DNA of 64,000 nt from Ignatzschineria ureiclastica (GTDB lineage Bacteria; Pseudomonadota; Gammaproteobacteria; Cardiobacteriales; Wohlfahrtiimonadaceae): positions 434,001 to 498,000 of the forward strand of contig NZ_QEWQ01000001.1 in NCBI RefSeq assembly GCF_003121845.1, in the 5' to 3' direction. Both the position numbers and the translations under genes were made by a program. This document shows, piece by piece, positions 50,628-58,549 of the stretch. The stretch's first letter is position 1, and every line of letters begins with the position of its first letter. Under the pieces are notes generated by a model that saw nothing but the letters and a program-made list of their open reading frames with translations, had not been told where the DNA came from and searched no databases.

Positions 50628-50656
50628 TTGATTTCATAGAGAAAGCTCGCTATAAA
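50628..50656 (+). promoter_or_regulatory. Promoter of metQ
   Basis: TTGATT (50628-50633), 17-base spacer, TATAAA (50651-50656), about 50 bases before the metQ ATG; AAAGGAT lies at the ribosome-binding position. metQ is therefore expressed separately from metNI and ddh. Confidence 0.75.
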
Positions 50657-50705
50657 AGAGTTCTCGAGGCTCGATTCCTCATCATTCATATAAAGGATAT
50701 TCATC

Positions 50706-51485
50706 ATGCGTAAATTAGCACTTGTTTCAGCACTTTCCCTTATTCCATTCTTTGGTCTTGCAGCAGAAAAGCTCACTGTAGCGGCAACACCGGTACCTCA
50801 TGCAGAGATTCTAGAGCAGATCGCACCTAAACTCGCAGAGAAAGATATCGATCTTAATATCGTAGTTGTGACTGACTATGTATTACCGAACATGATGGTT
50901 GATGAGAAAGAAGCAGATGCAAACTTCTTCCAACACACGCCTTATCTTGATGAATTTAACAAAAATCACAATATCAATTTAGTAGCCCTAACGCCTTCGA
51001 TTCATATCGAACCCATTGCCGGTTATTCACAAAAAATTCAAAATATTAGTGACCTTCCTGATGGCGCAAAAGTGAGTATTCCTAATGACCCATCAAACGG
51101 TGGTCGCGCACTCATTTTATTGCATAATGAAGGTTTAATTAAACTGAAAGATCCGAGCAATATTCTTTCAACCACATTTGATATCGTTGAGAATCCTCAT
51201 AAATTAGAATTTGTGGAACTTGAAGCGCCTATGCTTGCTCGTACACTAGACGAAGTTGAGTTAGCACTCATTAATACCAACTTTGCATTAGATGCAGGTT
51301 TAAACCCTACCAAAGATTCTCTCTTCATCGAGGGTGCGCAGTCACCTTATACAAACATCATTGTTGTCCGTCCTGAAAATGAAAATGATCCTCGTATCAA
51401 AGCATTAATGGAAGTGATTACATCAGATGATGTTCGCCAATTCATTGAAACAAAATATGAAGGTAGTATCGTTCCTGTTTTCTAA
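50706..51485 (+). CDS. metQ: MetQ/NlpA-family substrate-binding protein without a lipobox
   Basis: 259 aa. Signal peptide MRKLALVSALSLIPFFGLA followed by AEKLTVAATPVPHAEILEQI, the NlpA start. Contains NFFQHTPYLDEFN (ligand-side aromatic loop) and ALINTNFALDAGLNP, both typical. There is no Cys near the cleavage site, so unlike E. coli MetQ it should be a soluble periplasmic protein. Has its own promoter. Substrate methionine by family; another amino acid is possible given the neighbouring ddh. Confidence 0.9.
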   Translation: MRKLALVSALSLIPFFGLAAEKLTVAATPVPHAEILEQIAPKLAEKDIDLNIVVVTDYVLPNMMVDEKEADANFFQHTPYLDEFNKNHNINLVALTPSIHIEPIAGYSQKIQNISDLPDGAKVSIPNDPSNGGRALILLHNEGLIKLKDPSNILSTTFDIVENPHKLEFVELEAPMLARTLDEVELALINTNFALDAGLNPTKDSLFIEGAQSPYTNIIVVRPENENDPRIKALMEVITSDDVRQFIETKYEGSIVPVF

Positions 51486-51539
51486 GAAATCGCTCTTAAA
51501 AAAAGTGATCGCTTTCTTCCCATTTTCAGTGAAATTACA

Positions 51540-51568
51540 TTGACAAAACCTTGAAAAAGGTTAATCAT
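51540..51568 (+). promoter_or_regulatory. Promoter of rpsT
   Basis: Perfect -35 TTGACA (51540-51545), 17-base spacer, AATCAT (51563-51568; the reading TAATCA with 16 bases is equally good). It gives a leader of about 80 bases holding the hairpin at 51589. Confidence 0.7.
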
Positions 51569-51588
51569 ATGTGATTATTACAAATTTA

Positions 51589-51611
51589 ATTGCGCCGATT
51601 TTAGGCGCAAT
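51589..51611 (+). promoter_or_regulatory. Hairpin in the rpsT leader
   Basis: ATTGCGCC / GGCGCAAT, perfect 8-bp stem and 7-base loop, 45 bases before the rpsT start. Only a weak T run follows, so it is more likely a leader structure than a terminator of metQ, though a terminator role cannot be excluded. Confidence 0.5.
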
Positions 51612-51655
51612 ATTGTGTTATAAATTCATACATTTTTTTAAATTGGAGTACAACC

Positions 51656-51919
51656 TTGGCAAATACAGCACAAGCAAGAAAACGCGTTCGTCAAGCTGAG
51701 AAGCACAATGCAGCTAACGCTTCATATCGTTCAATGACTAGAACTTATGTTAAGAAAACCATCAATGCAATCAAGAGCAATAACCGTGAAGAAGCTGTTA
51801 AAGCTTTCGCTAAAGCTCAAGGCGCACTTGATCGTTCAGTAAAACGTGGTTTAATCCATAAGAACAAAGTTGCACGTCTTCTTAGCCGTTTAAATGCTCA
51901 AATCAAAGCATTAGCTTAA
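51656..51919 (+). CDS. rpsT: 30S ribosomal protein S20
   Basis: 87 aa, ANTAQARKRVRQAEKHNAANA start and the two long basic helices of S20. The initiation codon is TTG (51656), with TTGGAG seven bases upstream; there is no in-frame ATG nearby. UUG is also the start in E. coli, where the poor codon is part of S20 autoregulation. In many relatives rpsT is next to ribF; here they are 36 kb apart. Confidence 0.97.
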   Translation: MANTAQARKRVRQAEKHNAANASYRSMTRTYVKKTINAIKSNNREEAVKAFAKAQGALDRSVKRGLIHKNKVARLLSRLNAQIKALA

Positions 51920-52021
51920 TTGATTCGTGGATATTGCCGTTATCTATGATGAATAGCAATATCGATATACAATCATTCTCCTCCTAGAGTTATAACACTC
52001 TTTGAGTGATGAAGATCATAG

Positions 52022-52054
52022 AAAAGCCCTGTCATTCATGTCAGGGCTTTTTAT
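52022..52054 (+). terminator. Terminator after rpsT
   Basis: AAAAGCCCTG / CAGGGCTTTT, 10-bp stem and 10-base loop, then T-rich DNA, 102 bases after the stop. Confidence 0.85.
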
Positions 52055-52086
52055 TTGCCTAAATTTAGAGGGGGATCGATACACAT

Positions 52087-52116
52087 AAAAAAGAGACTTA
52101 CATATAAGCCTCTTTT
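52087..52116 (-). terminator. Terminator of the tsaC-pit unit
   Basis: Minus strand: AAAGAGGCTTA and TAAGTCTCTTT pair (one mismatch-type pair) around TATG and are followed by TTTTATG. It ends 36 bases after the tsaC stop. Confidence 0.75.
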
Positions 52117-52151
52117 ATTCAAATCAAATATGATGCCATCCTAATTAAAAT

Positions 52152-52712
52152 CTAAGCACGAATCACCGCTTTAGTTTTAAGATTTACGATACGTGTAGGC
52201 GATGATAGCCCACCCGTCTCTCCAACCATCACACCGGCAATATTAGCGCCAAACACCTCTATAATCGCTTCAGGCGACATTAATGGCGCCTCTTGATGTA
52301 AATTAGCACTTGTAGAAACAACACCAACAGGCATCCGTTCACAAAGCGCTAAAGCATCCGGATGATTGGTAACCCGAATGGCCAACGTCGAAAAATCACC
52401 TCGCAGATAATGTGGAACGGATTCTTTTGCCGGAACAATCCAAGTGTAACGAAAACCGCCACGATATGATTCTAATACTTCAGTTCTCTCCGCTGCATTT
52501 AAAGGCTCAATTAATGAGCCTAGTTTCTCCAAGGAAGCACTCATCACAATAAATCCTTTACTAGATGCACGTTGCTTCATGGCTAGCAAACGTTCAACCG
52601 CTGATTGATTAGTCGCATCAGCTGCTAATCCATATACCCCTTCCGTGGGGTAGGCAATCACTTCCCCGTTTTGCAACGCGAAAGCTGCCTCGTCATAACT
52701 TAATAATTTCAT
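52152..52712 (-). CDS. tsaC: L-threonylcarbamoyladenylate synthase
   Basis: First step of the t6A37 tRNA modification: threonine, bicarbonate and ATP to threonylcarbamoyl-AMP. 186 aa, the short TsaC/YrdC form without the Sua5 extension. Conserved GEVIAYPTEGVYGLAADA near the N-terminus, the KQRASSKGFIVM loop, and STSANLHQEAP. Starts right after the pit stop (1 base), so co-transcribed with it. Confidence 0.95.
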   Translation of the reverse strand: MKLLSYDEAAFALQNGEVIAYPTEGVYGLAADATNQSAVERLLAMKQRASSKGFIVMSASLEKLGSLIEPLNAAERTEVLESYRGGFRYTWIVPAKESVPHYLRGDFSTLAIRVTNHPDALALCERMPVGVVSTSANLHQEAPLMSPEAIIEVFGANIAGVMVGETGGLSSPTRIVNLKTKAVIRA

Positions 52713-52713
52713 C

Positions 52714-54189
52714 CTAATTCACAAACAGATAAGTGCCCAGCACATAAAGCCCAAAAGAGAGCGCAGTTGAGACCGGCAAGGTCAAAATCCACGCGATAAT
52801 AATATTTTTAACCGTTGATTTTTGTAGCCCTGCCTTATTGGCAATCATCGTACCGGCGACGGAACTTGAGAGAATATGTGTCGTAGATACAGGGAAACCA
52901 AAATGACTCGCTGAAGCAATCGCAAAGGCCGAGACAATTTGCGCACTCATTCCCTGTGCATAAGTCATATCTTTCTTACCGATCTTGCCGCCCACAGTAT
53001 CTACAACACGCTTCCAACCAATCATCGTTCCCATCCCAAGCGCAGCCGCTACTGCAACAATGACCCAGAAAGGCGCATATTGCGTTGTCTTTGTGAGATC
53101 TTTACCAATCGCTTTATACGATTTACGATAACCCTCTGGTAATGCATCTACTGACTCAAGCGTTTTAGCAATATTTGCTAAACACATAACTTCATTACGT
53201 ACACCCCAACGCTGTTCTGTTGTAAGTTGATCATAATTATCAATGCCATCTAAAAGATGAATTAACTTCTCAGAATGTTGTGTCATTTCACTATATTCAC
53301 AACTAAAGAGACCTTCATCTTCAGCTTGAACTTTACTCTGCTTAGGATAGAGCTCATCTAAGACCGTTTTATTACTATCGTAATAAGCGATCATCTGCTG
53401 TGCCGCAACCCTTGTCTGTTCAATCTCAAAAACACTCGAATTGAGATTTAAGACAAAGTGCGCAGGCACAACACTGAAAAGCACCAACATCACTAGACCA
53501 ATACCTTTCTGCCCATCATTTTGCCCATGCGCATAACTCATTCCCATCGCTGAGGTTACAAGCCAAAAACGTGGCCAAAAAGGAGGCTTTTTCTTATTGT
53601 CTATCACATGACGCTGATAAGGCGTTTTATGAATATAACTATTCGGTAGAAAACGCAATAAACCTAAAAGCAGTAATCCCGCTAACCCCGCACCAATAAA
53701 AGGTGAAAAGAGTAGAGATTCAAAGACACCTAGAGCTTTCCCCCAATTCACGCCATCCACTAATGAGTGATCATTAATCAAGGCATTCGCAAGCCCAACC
53801 CCAAGAATTGAACCAATTAATGTGTGTGAACTAGAAGCCGGAATACCAAAATACCAAGTACCAAGATTCCAAATTAATGCTGCCACTAAGAGCGACACCA
53901 CCATAACTAAGCCTTTTGTTGAATCGGCACTCGCCAAGAGATCCATCGGTAAAAGATTGACAATAGCGTAAGCAACCCCCAATCCTCCGAGTAAAACGCC
54001 GAGAAAGTTAAAAATCCCTGACAGAAATACTGCTAAACGTGGCTTCAATGATTTAGTATAAATGACCGTTGCGACTGCATTTGCCGTATCATGAAAACCA
54101 TTGACAAACTCAAAGGCGAGCACTAAACCGACCGATAAGACTAATGTTAATAAAATTGCGAAATCAATACCCTGAAAAAATTCTAACAT
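52714..54189 (-). CDS. pit: Low-affinity inorganic phosphate transporter (Pit family)
   Basis: 491 aa inner-membrane symporter with about ten helices. The two inverted PHO4 signatures are visible: FVNGFHDTANAVATVIYTKSL near residue 27 and SAFAIASASHFGFPVSTTHILSS in the C-terminal half; also PASSSHTLIGSILGVGLAN. Central hydrophilic loop of about 100 residues rich in acidic residues, as in PitA. No phoU-like gene next to it. Confidence 0.94.
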   Translation of the reverse strand: MLEFFQGIDFAILLTLVLSVGLVLAFEFVNGFHDTANAVATVIYTKSLKPRLAVFLSGIFNFLGVLLGGLGVAYAIVNLLPMDLLASADSTKGLVMVVSLLVAALIWNLGTWYFGIPASSSHTLIGSILGVGLANALINDHSLVDGVNWGKALGVFESLLFSPFIGAGLAGLLLLGLLRFLPNSYIHKTPYQRHVIDNKKKPPFWPRFWLVTSAMGMSYAHGQNDGQKGIGLVMLVLFSVVPAHFVLNLNSSVFEIEQTRVAAQQMIAYYDSNKTVLDELYPKQSKVQAEDEGLFSCEYSEMTQHSEKLIHLLDGIDNYDQLTTEQRWGVRNEVMCLANIAKTLESVDALPEGYRKSYKAIGKDLTKTTQYAPFWVIVAVAAALGMGTMIGWKRVVDTVGGKIGKKDMTYAQGMSAQIVSAFAIASASHFGFPVSTTHILSSSVAGTMIANKAGLQKSTVKNIIIAWILTLPVSTALSFGLYVLGTYLFVN

Positions 54190-54235
54190 TCCGTTTTCTA
54201 CTCTTAATTCATCTGAAATTTATTAGTCTTATTAT

Positions 54236-55591
54236 TTAACGCATTGTCACTAATTCTTCGGCTGCTGTCGGGTGAAGCGCTACCGTATCATCGAAATCTT
54301 GTTTACGCGCACCCATTTTAACTGCCACAGCAAAACCTTGAAGCATCTCATCAACAGAAGGACCAATGAGATGAATACCGACAATTTTTTCATCTTCACC
54401 TGCACAGACCATCTTCATCGCTGTTTTCACAGGTTTATCGCTAAAGTTCGAGTACATTGCTGTAAACGAGGTAGTATAGCAGGTGATCGCAGCTTGCCCA
54501 TACTCAGCTATCGCCTCTTTTTCAGTCAGACCAGTGGTGCCAATCGGAGGATGTGAGAAGACAATGCTTGGAATATTGTGATACTCCAAATGACGATCTG
54601 TCATGCCATTATGCAGACGATCTGCTAAACGCCGCCCCGCAGCAATGGCAACCGGTGTTAATTGATATTTTCCACCAATAATGTCGCCTAATGCGTAGAT
54701 ACCCTCAACATTTGTCGCTTGATATTTATCCACAGTAATCGTGCCATCCGGATTGACCGGTACATCTGTATTCTCTAGACCAATATTACGCGTGTTATAA
54801 CCACGACCGATCGCCCAGACTAAGAGATCCACCTCAAGTGTTTCACGCTCTGTGCGAACCGTTAACGATCCATCTGCATTTTGAGTGACTTCTTGTACAT
54901 TAGAGCGAGGATGAAGTGTCAAATGCTCATCTTTCATCAACTCCTCATAGAGATGCTCTGTAATATAAGAATCAAAATGACGAAGAACCATATCACCACG
55001 GCACAAGAGCTCTGTTTTACTTCCTAATGCCGATAATAATTGTGCTAATTCAACGGCAATATAACCTGCCCCCACCACAGCAACCCGCTTTGGTGCTTCT
55101 TCAAGGTCAAAAAATTCATCAGAAGTAATACCATACTCTGTTCCGGGCACATCTAAACGAAGCGGATATCCTCCCGTTGAGATAACGATCGTTTCGGCGC
55201 TATATTGTTCACCATTGACTTCTACCGTCTTGTTATCTACAAACTTTGCAGCGCCATGAATGACATCGACACCAGCATTGGGCATATAACTTGCGTTATA
55301 CCAGCTAACAATATTTTGAATATATTGATCCCGTTTAGCTTTAAGTGTCGGCCAAGAGAATGTTGGCCCTTCGAAAGAGAAACCATATCCTTTCGCATCA
55401 TCAAAAGTATGAGCGATATTCGCTGCATTCCACATCACTTTCTTAGGAACACAGCCTACATTTACACAAGTACCGCCGAGCTTATCTTTTTCAATAAGAA
55501 GGCATTTCACACCATAACTTGCAGCGCGCTCCGCATAGGATAATCCCCCCGATCCGCCACCGATTATAATTGCATCATACTTTTGTACCAT
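54236..55591 (-). CDS. gor: Glutathione-disulfide reductase
   Basis: 451 aa from the ATG at 55591 ([16 protein letters not shown]), chosen because AAAGGTGA precedes it; an ATG 27 bases up lacks a site. FAD motif [14 protein letters not shown], redox pair GGTCVNVGC (Cys42, Cys47), NADP motif [18 protein letters not shown] with downstream Arg residues, and the C-terminal [10 protein letters not shown] dyad. The HPTAAEE end and [15 protein letters not shown] identify Gor rather than mercuric or lipoamide reductases. Confidence 0.95.
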   Translation of the reverse strand: MVQKYDAIIIGGGSGGLSYAERAASYGVKCLLIEKDKLGGTCVNVGCVPKKVMWNAANIAHTFDDAKGYGFSFEGPTFSWPTLKAKRDQYIQNIVSWYNASYMPNAGVDVIHGAAKFVDNKTVEVNGEQYSAETIVISTGGYPLRLDVPGTEYGITSDEFFDLEEAPKRVAVVGAGYIAVELAQLLSALGSKTELLCRGDMVLRHFDSYITEHLYEELMKDEHLTLHPRSNVQEVTQNADGSLTVRTERETLEVDLLVWAIGRGYNTRNIGLENTDVPVNPDGTITVDKYQATNVEGIYALGDIIGGKYQLTPVAIAAGRRLADRLHNGMTDRHLEYHNIPSIVFSHPPIGTTGLTEKEAIAEYGQAAITCYTTSFTAMYSNFSDKPVKTAMKMVCAGEDEKIVGIHLIGPSVDEMLQGFAVAVKMGARKQDFDDTVALHPTAAEELVTMR

Positions 55592-55711
55592 TACATTCAC
55601 CTTTTTAATGTTATTCATCTGAATAATGAACAGCTCTATTTTACTATAAACTCGCTGAGCAATTTTTTATTTATTCAGTTTTTATAAAGAATCTTATATT
55701 AAAGTTTTGTA

Positions 55712-56311
55712 TTAATTTACATTATAGAATTGTCGATTCACAATATCAAAGAATGGCACGACCTCTTCCACCCCTTCGACATGTCTTGCGATATTAATCG
55801 CCTCTTTCGCCTCTGCTTCGTTGACAATTCCCATTAAGTAGACTTTTCGACGAGACGTTTCTACTTTCACATTTGCCGCATTAAAGCCTTTAAGGGTAAT
55901 CTCTGTCGCTAGCGCTGCTTTCACTTTAGCAGTAATCATAGAATCGGTAGAGATACTAGCAATAGATGCTTCAGGCGCAACTATCAGCTCATTATGTACG
56001 CCTTTCACATGTTCCGTATTAAGTACAGCTTTCTCCACTTCAAGCCCTAACTGCTGTGTTGGGACCTCTCCCAAAATGAGCACTACACCGTTATAACTGA
56101 GAATACTAATATGAGCATGCATTCTGCCGGGCAACTCTCCAATTTTACTTTGCACCTTTACGGTAATCGCATTATCTTCGACAATCTGTCCTGCTGTACG
56201 TCGATCATTGACCCCTAATGCAGTTGCACCAACGCCACCTACTATCAGCGCAGGAACACACCCTGCTAGAACCCATAAAACACTGCCTAATAACAAAAAT
56301 CGTTTCATCAT
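55712..56311 (-). CDS. dolP: BON-domain outer-membrane lipoprotein (DolP/YraP-like)
   Basis: 199 aa. Signal peptide ending in the lipobox VLAG-C (Cys about 18), then two BON domains: AITVKVQSKIGELPG...VVLILGEVPTQ and MITAKVKAALATEIT...KVYLMGIVNEAEA. Same architecture as E. coli DolP, an outer-membrane integrity factor that meets BamA. Found downstream of a GmhA/DiaA-like SIS gene, the diaA-dolP order of E. coli, though 349 bases apart here. Confidence 0.9.
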   Translation of the reverse strand: MMKRFLLLGSVLWVLAGCVPALIVGGVGATALGVNDRRTAGQIVEDNAITVKVQSKIGELPGRMHAHISILSYNGVVLILGEVPTQQLGLEVEKAVLNTEHVKGVHNELIVAPEASIASISTDSMITAKVKAALATEITLKGFNAANVKVETSRRKVYLMGIVNEAEAKEAINIARHVEGVEEVVPFFDIVNRQFYNVN

Positions 56312-56660
56312 ATTTACTCACCATTTAGGGCAAAATATCTTTACATTATATCTTACAATCAAACTTATTATTAATAATAAAGAAGATAATTCATTATCTA
56401 ATTTGCAAATTTCAAGCTGATTTTGAGATCACATATACTTATTGATATACATATTACTGCGTCTTATCTTATCACTACTTCATGATGTCCTATACAACTT
56501 CCCTATTCTCTCTGACCTTCATCACATTTTGATTCTGATCTATCTGAAGATCTAAGAGACTGAAATCTAAGAGACTGAAAAAATATTCCTTAATCTGACC
56601 TAACGCTTTCAGATAACAACTAACCTATTTAGTTGTACGGCCACTTATGTGAGTCATAAT
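56312..56660. other. Intergenic region between gmhA-like and dolP genes
   Basis: AT-rich, no gene seen. It contains a perfect 15-bp tandem duplication (ATCTAAGAGACTGAA twice, 56550-56579). The dolP promoter should lie here but none stands out. Confidence 0.6.
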
Positions 56661-57227
56661 TTAAAATGATTGGTCAATCATTGCGCACCAAATATGGATC
56701 ACCAAAATATGCATCTCTTGAATGCGTGCGGTCCTACGACTCGGAATTTTCACAAGATGTAGATGATCCGAAGCAATCTCTGCCATTTTACCGCCCGTTT
56801 CCCCAGTTAAAGCTAATACTTGCATATCTTTTGCAAGCGCTGCTTCTACCGCATTATTAATACTCACAGAATTACCACTTGTACTAATCGCGATCAGTAC
56901 ATCGCCTGCTTGCCCTAACGCTTGCACTTGTTTTGAGAAAACCACCTCATAACTATAATCATTCGCGATCGATGTGAGATTCGAGCTATCTGTTGTTAAA
57001 GCAATACCCGGCAGTGGGGCGCGTTCTGTTTCAAAGCGATTAATTAATTCCGCTGCAAAATGTTGTGCATCTGCCGCTGAACCACCATTACCACACACTA
57101 AAACTTTCTTCCCTGCTTTTAATGCTTCTACTAAAATATGACCTGTCGATTCGATCACTTCCGGTAATTGTGCCAATACTTTCTCTTTAACGGCGAGACT
57201 CTCTTGAATATGGGAAATTGCTGTCAT
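56661..57227 (-). CDS. gmhA: SIS-domain sedoheptulose-7-phosphate isomerase / DiaA-like protein
   Basis: 188 aa. Sugar-isomerase fold with CGNGGSAADAQHFAAEL (Ser-rich phosphate loop plus the catalytic Glu of GmhA), LTTDSSNLTSIANDYSYE, ISTSGNS and the C-terminal RIQEMHILVIHIWCAMID helix with the catalytic His. The active-site residues favour GmhA (heptose for LPS), but its place upstream of a dolP gene and the RRTARIQEMH end match DiaA, the DnaA-binding paralogue. It could serve either role; the symbol is provisional. Confidence 0.75.
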   Translation of the reverse strand: MTAISHIQESLAVKEKVLAQLPEVIESTGHILVEALKAGKKVLVCGNGGSAADAQHFAAELINRFETERAPLPGIALTTDSSNLTSIANDYSYEVVFSKQVQALGQAGDVLIAISTSGNSVSINNAVEAALAKDMQVLALTGETGGKMAEIASDHLHLVKIPSRRTARIQEMHILVIHIWCAMIDQSF

Positions 57228-57249
57228 TGTTGTTTGCTCTCCAAATAAT

Positions 57250-57282
57250 AGAAAAGACCCAGAAAGTCATCTTCTGAGTCTT
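57250..57282 (-). terminator. Terminator after rpoH
   Basis: Minus strand: AAGACTCAGAA / TTCTGGGTCTT stem with one G-T pair and a 7-base loop, followed by TTCTATTATTT. It separates rpoH from the gmhA-like gene. Confidence 0.8.
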
Positions 57283-57299
57283 ATTACTATAATAAATTC

Positions 57300-58178
57300 T
57301 TATACGGTTAACAGGTCTTTGATTTTATTCATCGCCTGATTTTCAATTTGTCGAATCCTCTCTGCTGAGACTTCATACTTATCCGCAAGCTCTGTCAAAG
57401 TCGGACGCGCTTCATCTTCATCTTGCATCCAGCGCTGCATAATAATATCTTTACTGCGAGGATCTAGCTCTGCTAAGGCCGTACTTAACTTCTCATTTTC
57501 ATAATGCGTGTAATCCTCTTTCTCTAATTGTTGCGAAGGATCTGCATTATGGCTTGCAAGCCAATCAGATGGGCTAAAGTCACCATCTTCACTACTACTA
57601 TTCACAGGTAGATCAAAAGCAATATCGTTAGAAAAAAGACGCATTTCCATCTGTTTTACTTCTGCTTTACTCACCTTGAGCTCTTTCGCGATGTCAGATG
57701 CTTCTTGATCTGTCAACCAGTCGAGATTCTCTTTAGATGAACGAAGATTAAAAAAGAGTTTACGCTGTGCTTTTGTGGTTGCGACTTTCACAATTCGCCA
57801 ATTGCGAATCACATATTCATGGATTTCTGATTTAATCCAATAAACCGCAAAAGAGATCAACCGGACATTATAGGCAGGATCAAAACGTTTAACCGCCTTC
57901 ATGAGACCCACATTACCCTCTTGAATCAGATCAATCAGTGGTAAACCGTAACCTGTATAGTTCTTGGCAATATGGACAACAAACTTCAAATGGGAAAGAA
58001 TCAACGTTTGTGCAGCATTGAGGTCTTGATGTTCAAGCAAACGATAAGCAAGCGCTTGCTCTTCTTCTGCAGTGAGCGTTGGAATATCACTGATAGCACT
58101 AATGTAAGCATCTAAACCATCTGCGACCGATGGGAATGTATTGGCTCGTAGTACTAATTGTTTATCTTGATTGGACAT
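57300..58178 (-). CDS. rpoH: RNA polymerase heat-shock sigma factor (sigma-32)
   Basis: 292 aa. Region 1.2 AYISAISDIPTLTAEEEQALA, region 2 with SHLKFVVHIAKNYTGYGLPLIDLIQEGNVGLMKAVKRFDP and the -10-binding RLISFAVYWIKSEIHEYVIRNW, the RpoH box TKAQRKLFFNLR, and region 4 with LTELADKYEVSAERIRQIENQA. The RpoH box distinguishes it from RpoD and RpoS. In many relatives rpoH follows ftsX; here it stands alone before the gmhA-like gene. A small AACAGT/ACTGTT hairpin lies about 57-77 bases upstream. Confidence 0.97.
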   Translation of the reverse strand: MSNQDKQLVLRANTFPSVADGLDAYISAISDIPTLTAEEEQALAYRLLEHQDLNAAQTLILSHLKFVVHIAKNYTGYGLPLIDLIQEGNVGLMKAVKRFDPAYNVRLISFAVYWIKSEIHEYVIRNWRIVKVATTKAQRKLFFNLRSSKENLDWLTDQEASDIAKELKVSKAEVKQMEMRLFSNDIAFDLPVNSSSEDGDFSPSDWLASHNADPSQQLEKEDYTHYENEKLSTALAELDPRSKDIIMQRWMQDEDEARPTLTELADKYEVSAERIRQIENQAMNKIKDLLTV

Positions 58179-58549
58179 TCAACCCTCCAAATTTGAGTGG
58201 AAGAAATGATCTCTTCCATTAAACTCAGTTCAAAACAGTTTTTGCCATACTGTTCACTGCCGGTTAGTATAACAAATATCATCTAAATCGTCCTTATTAT
58301 ATCGTCATTTAATATTCTTATGAAGATCATAGAATTGAGAATTTAACGCCTAAAACCCCATTATAAACAAATGATAATTTCACTGTAGCTATCCCTATTT
58401 AATCGATTTTATTCGGGCATTTCCAGATATCCAAGATGGATTTCTTTCACCATTACGTTTTTTTATAACACGATCTGTAGATTCACAATAAAATCCTTGT
58501 TAGTATCTAATATTTCCCTCATATTTCAGTATAAAGGATAGATCTAAAT
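58179..58549. other. Divergent rpoH-maeB intergenic region
   Basis: 371 AT-rich bases without a gene, carrying both promoters. I could not find a consensus -35/-10 pair for either. A minus-strand TATACT at about 58267 is a possible rpoH -10. A hairpin (58235-58255) belongs to the rpoH leader. Confidence 0.5.

Noticed and set aside
50162-50705. Clustered repeats before metQ as a CRISPR array or integron site
   Set aside because: Only one full and one partial copy of a dispersed element are present, with no regular spacers and no cas or integrase genes.
57300-58178. Alternative reading of the sigma factor as RpoD or RpoS
   Set aside because: The RpoH box QRKLFFNLR and the 292-residue length fit sigma-32; there is no region 1.1 or 3.0-3.2 pattern of RpoD/RpoS.
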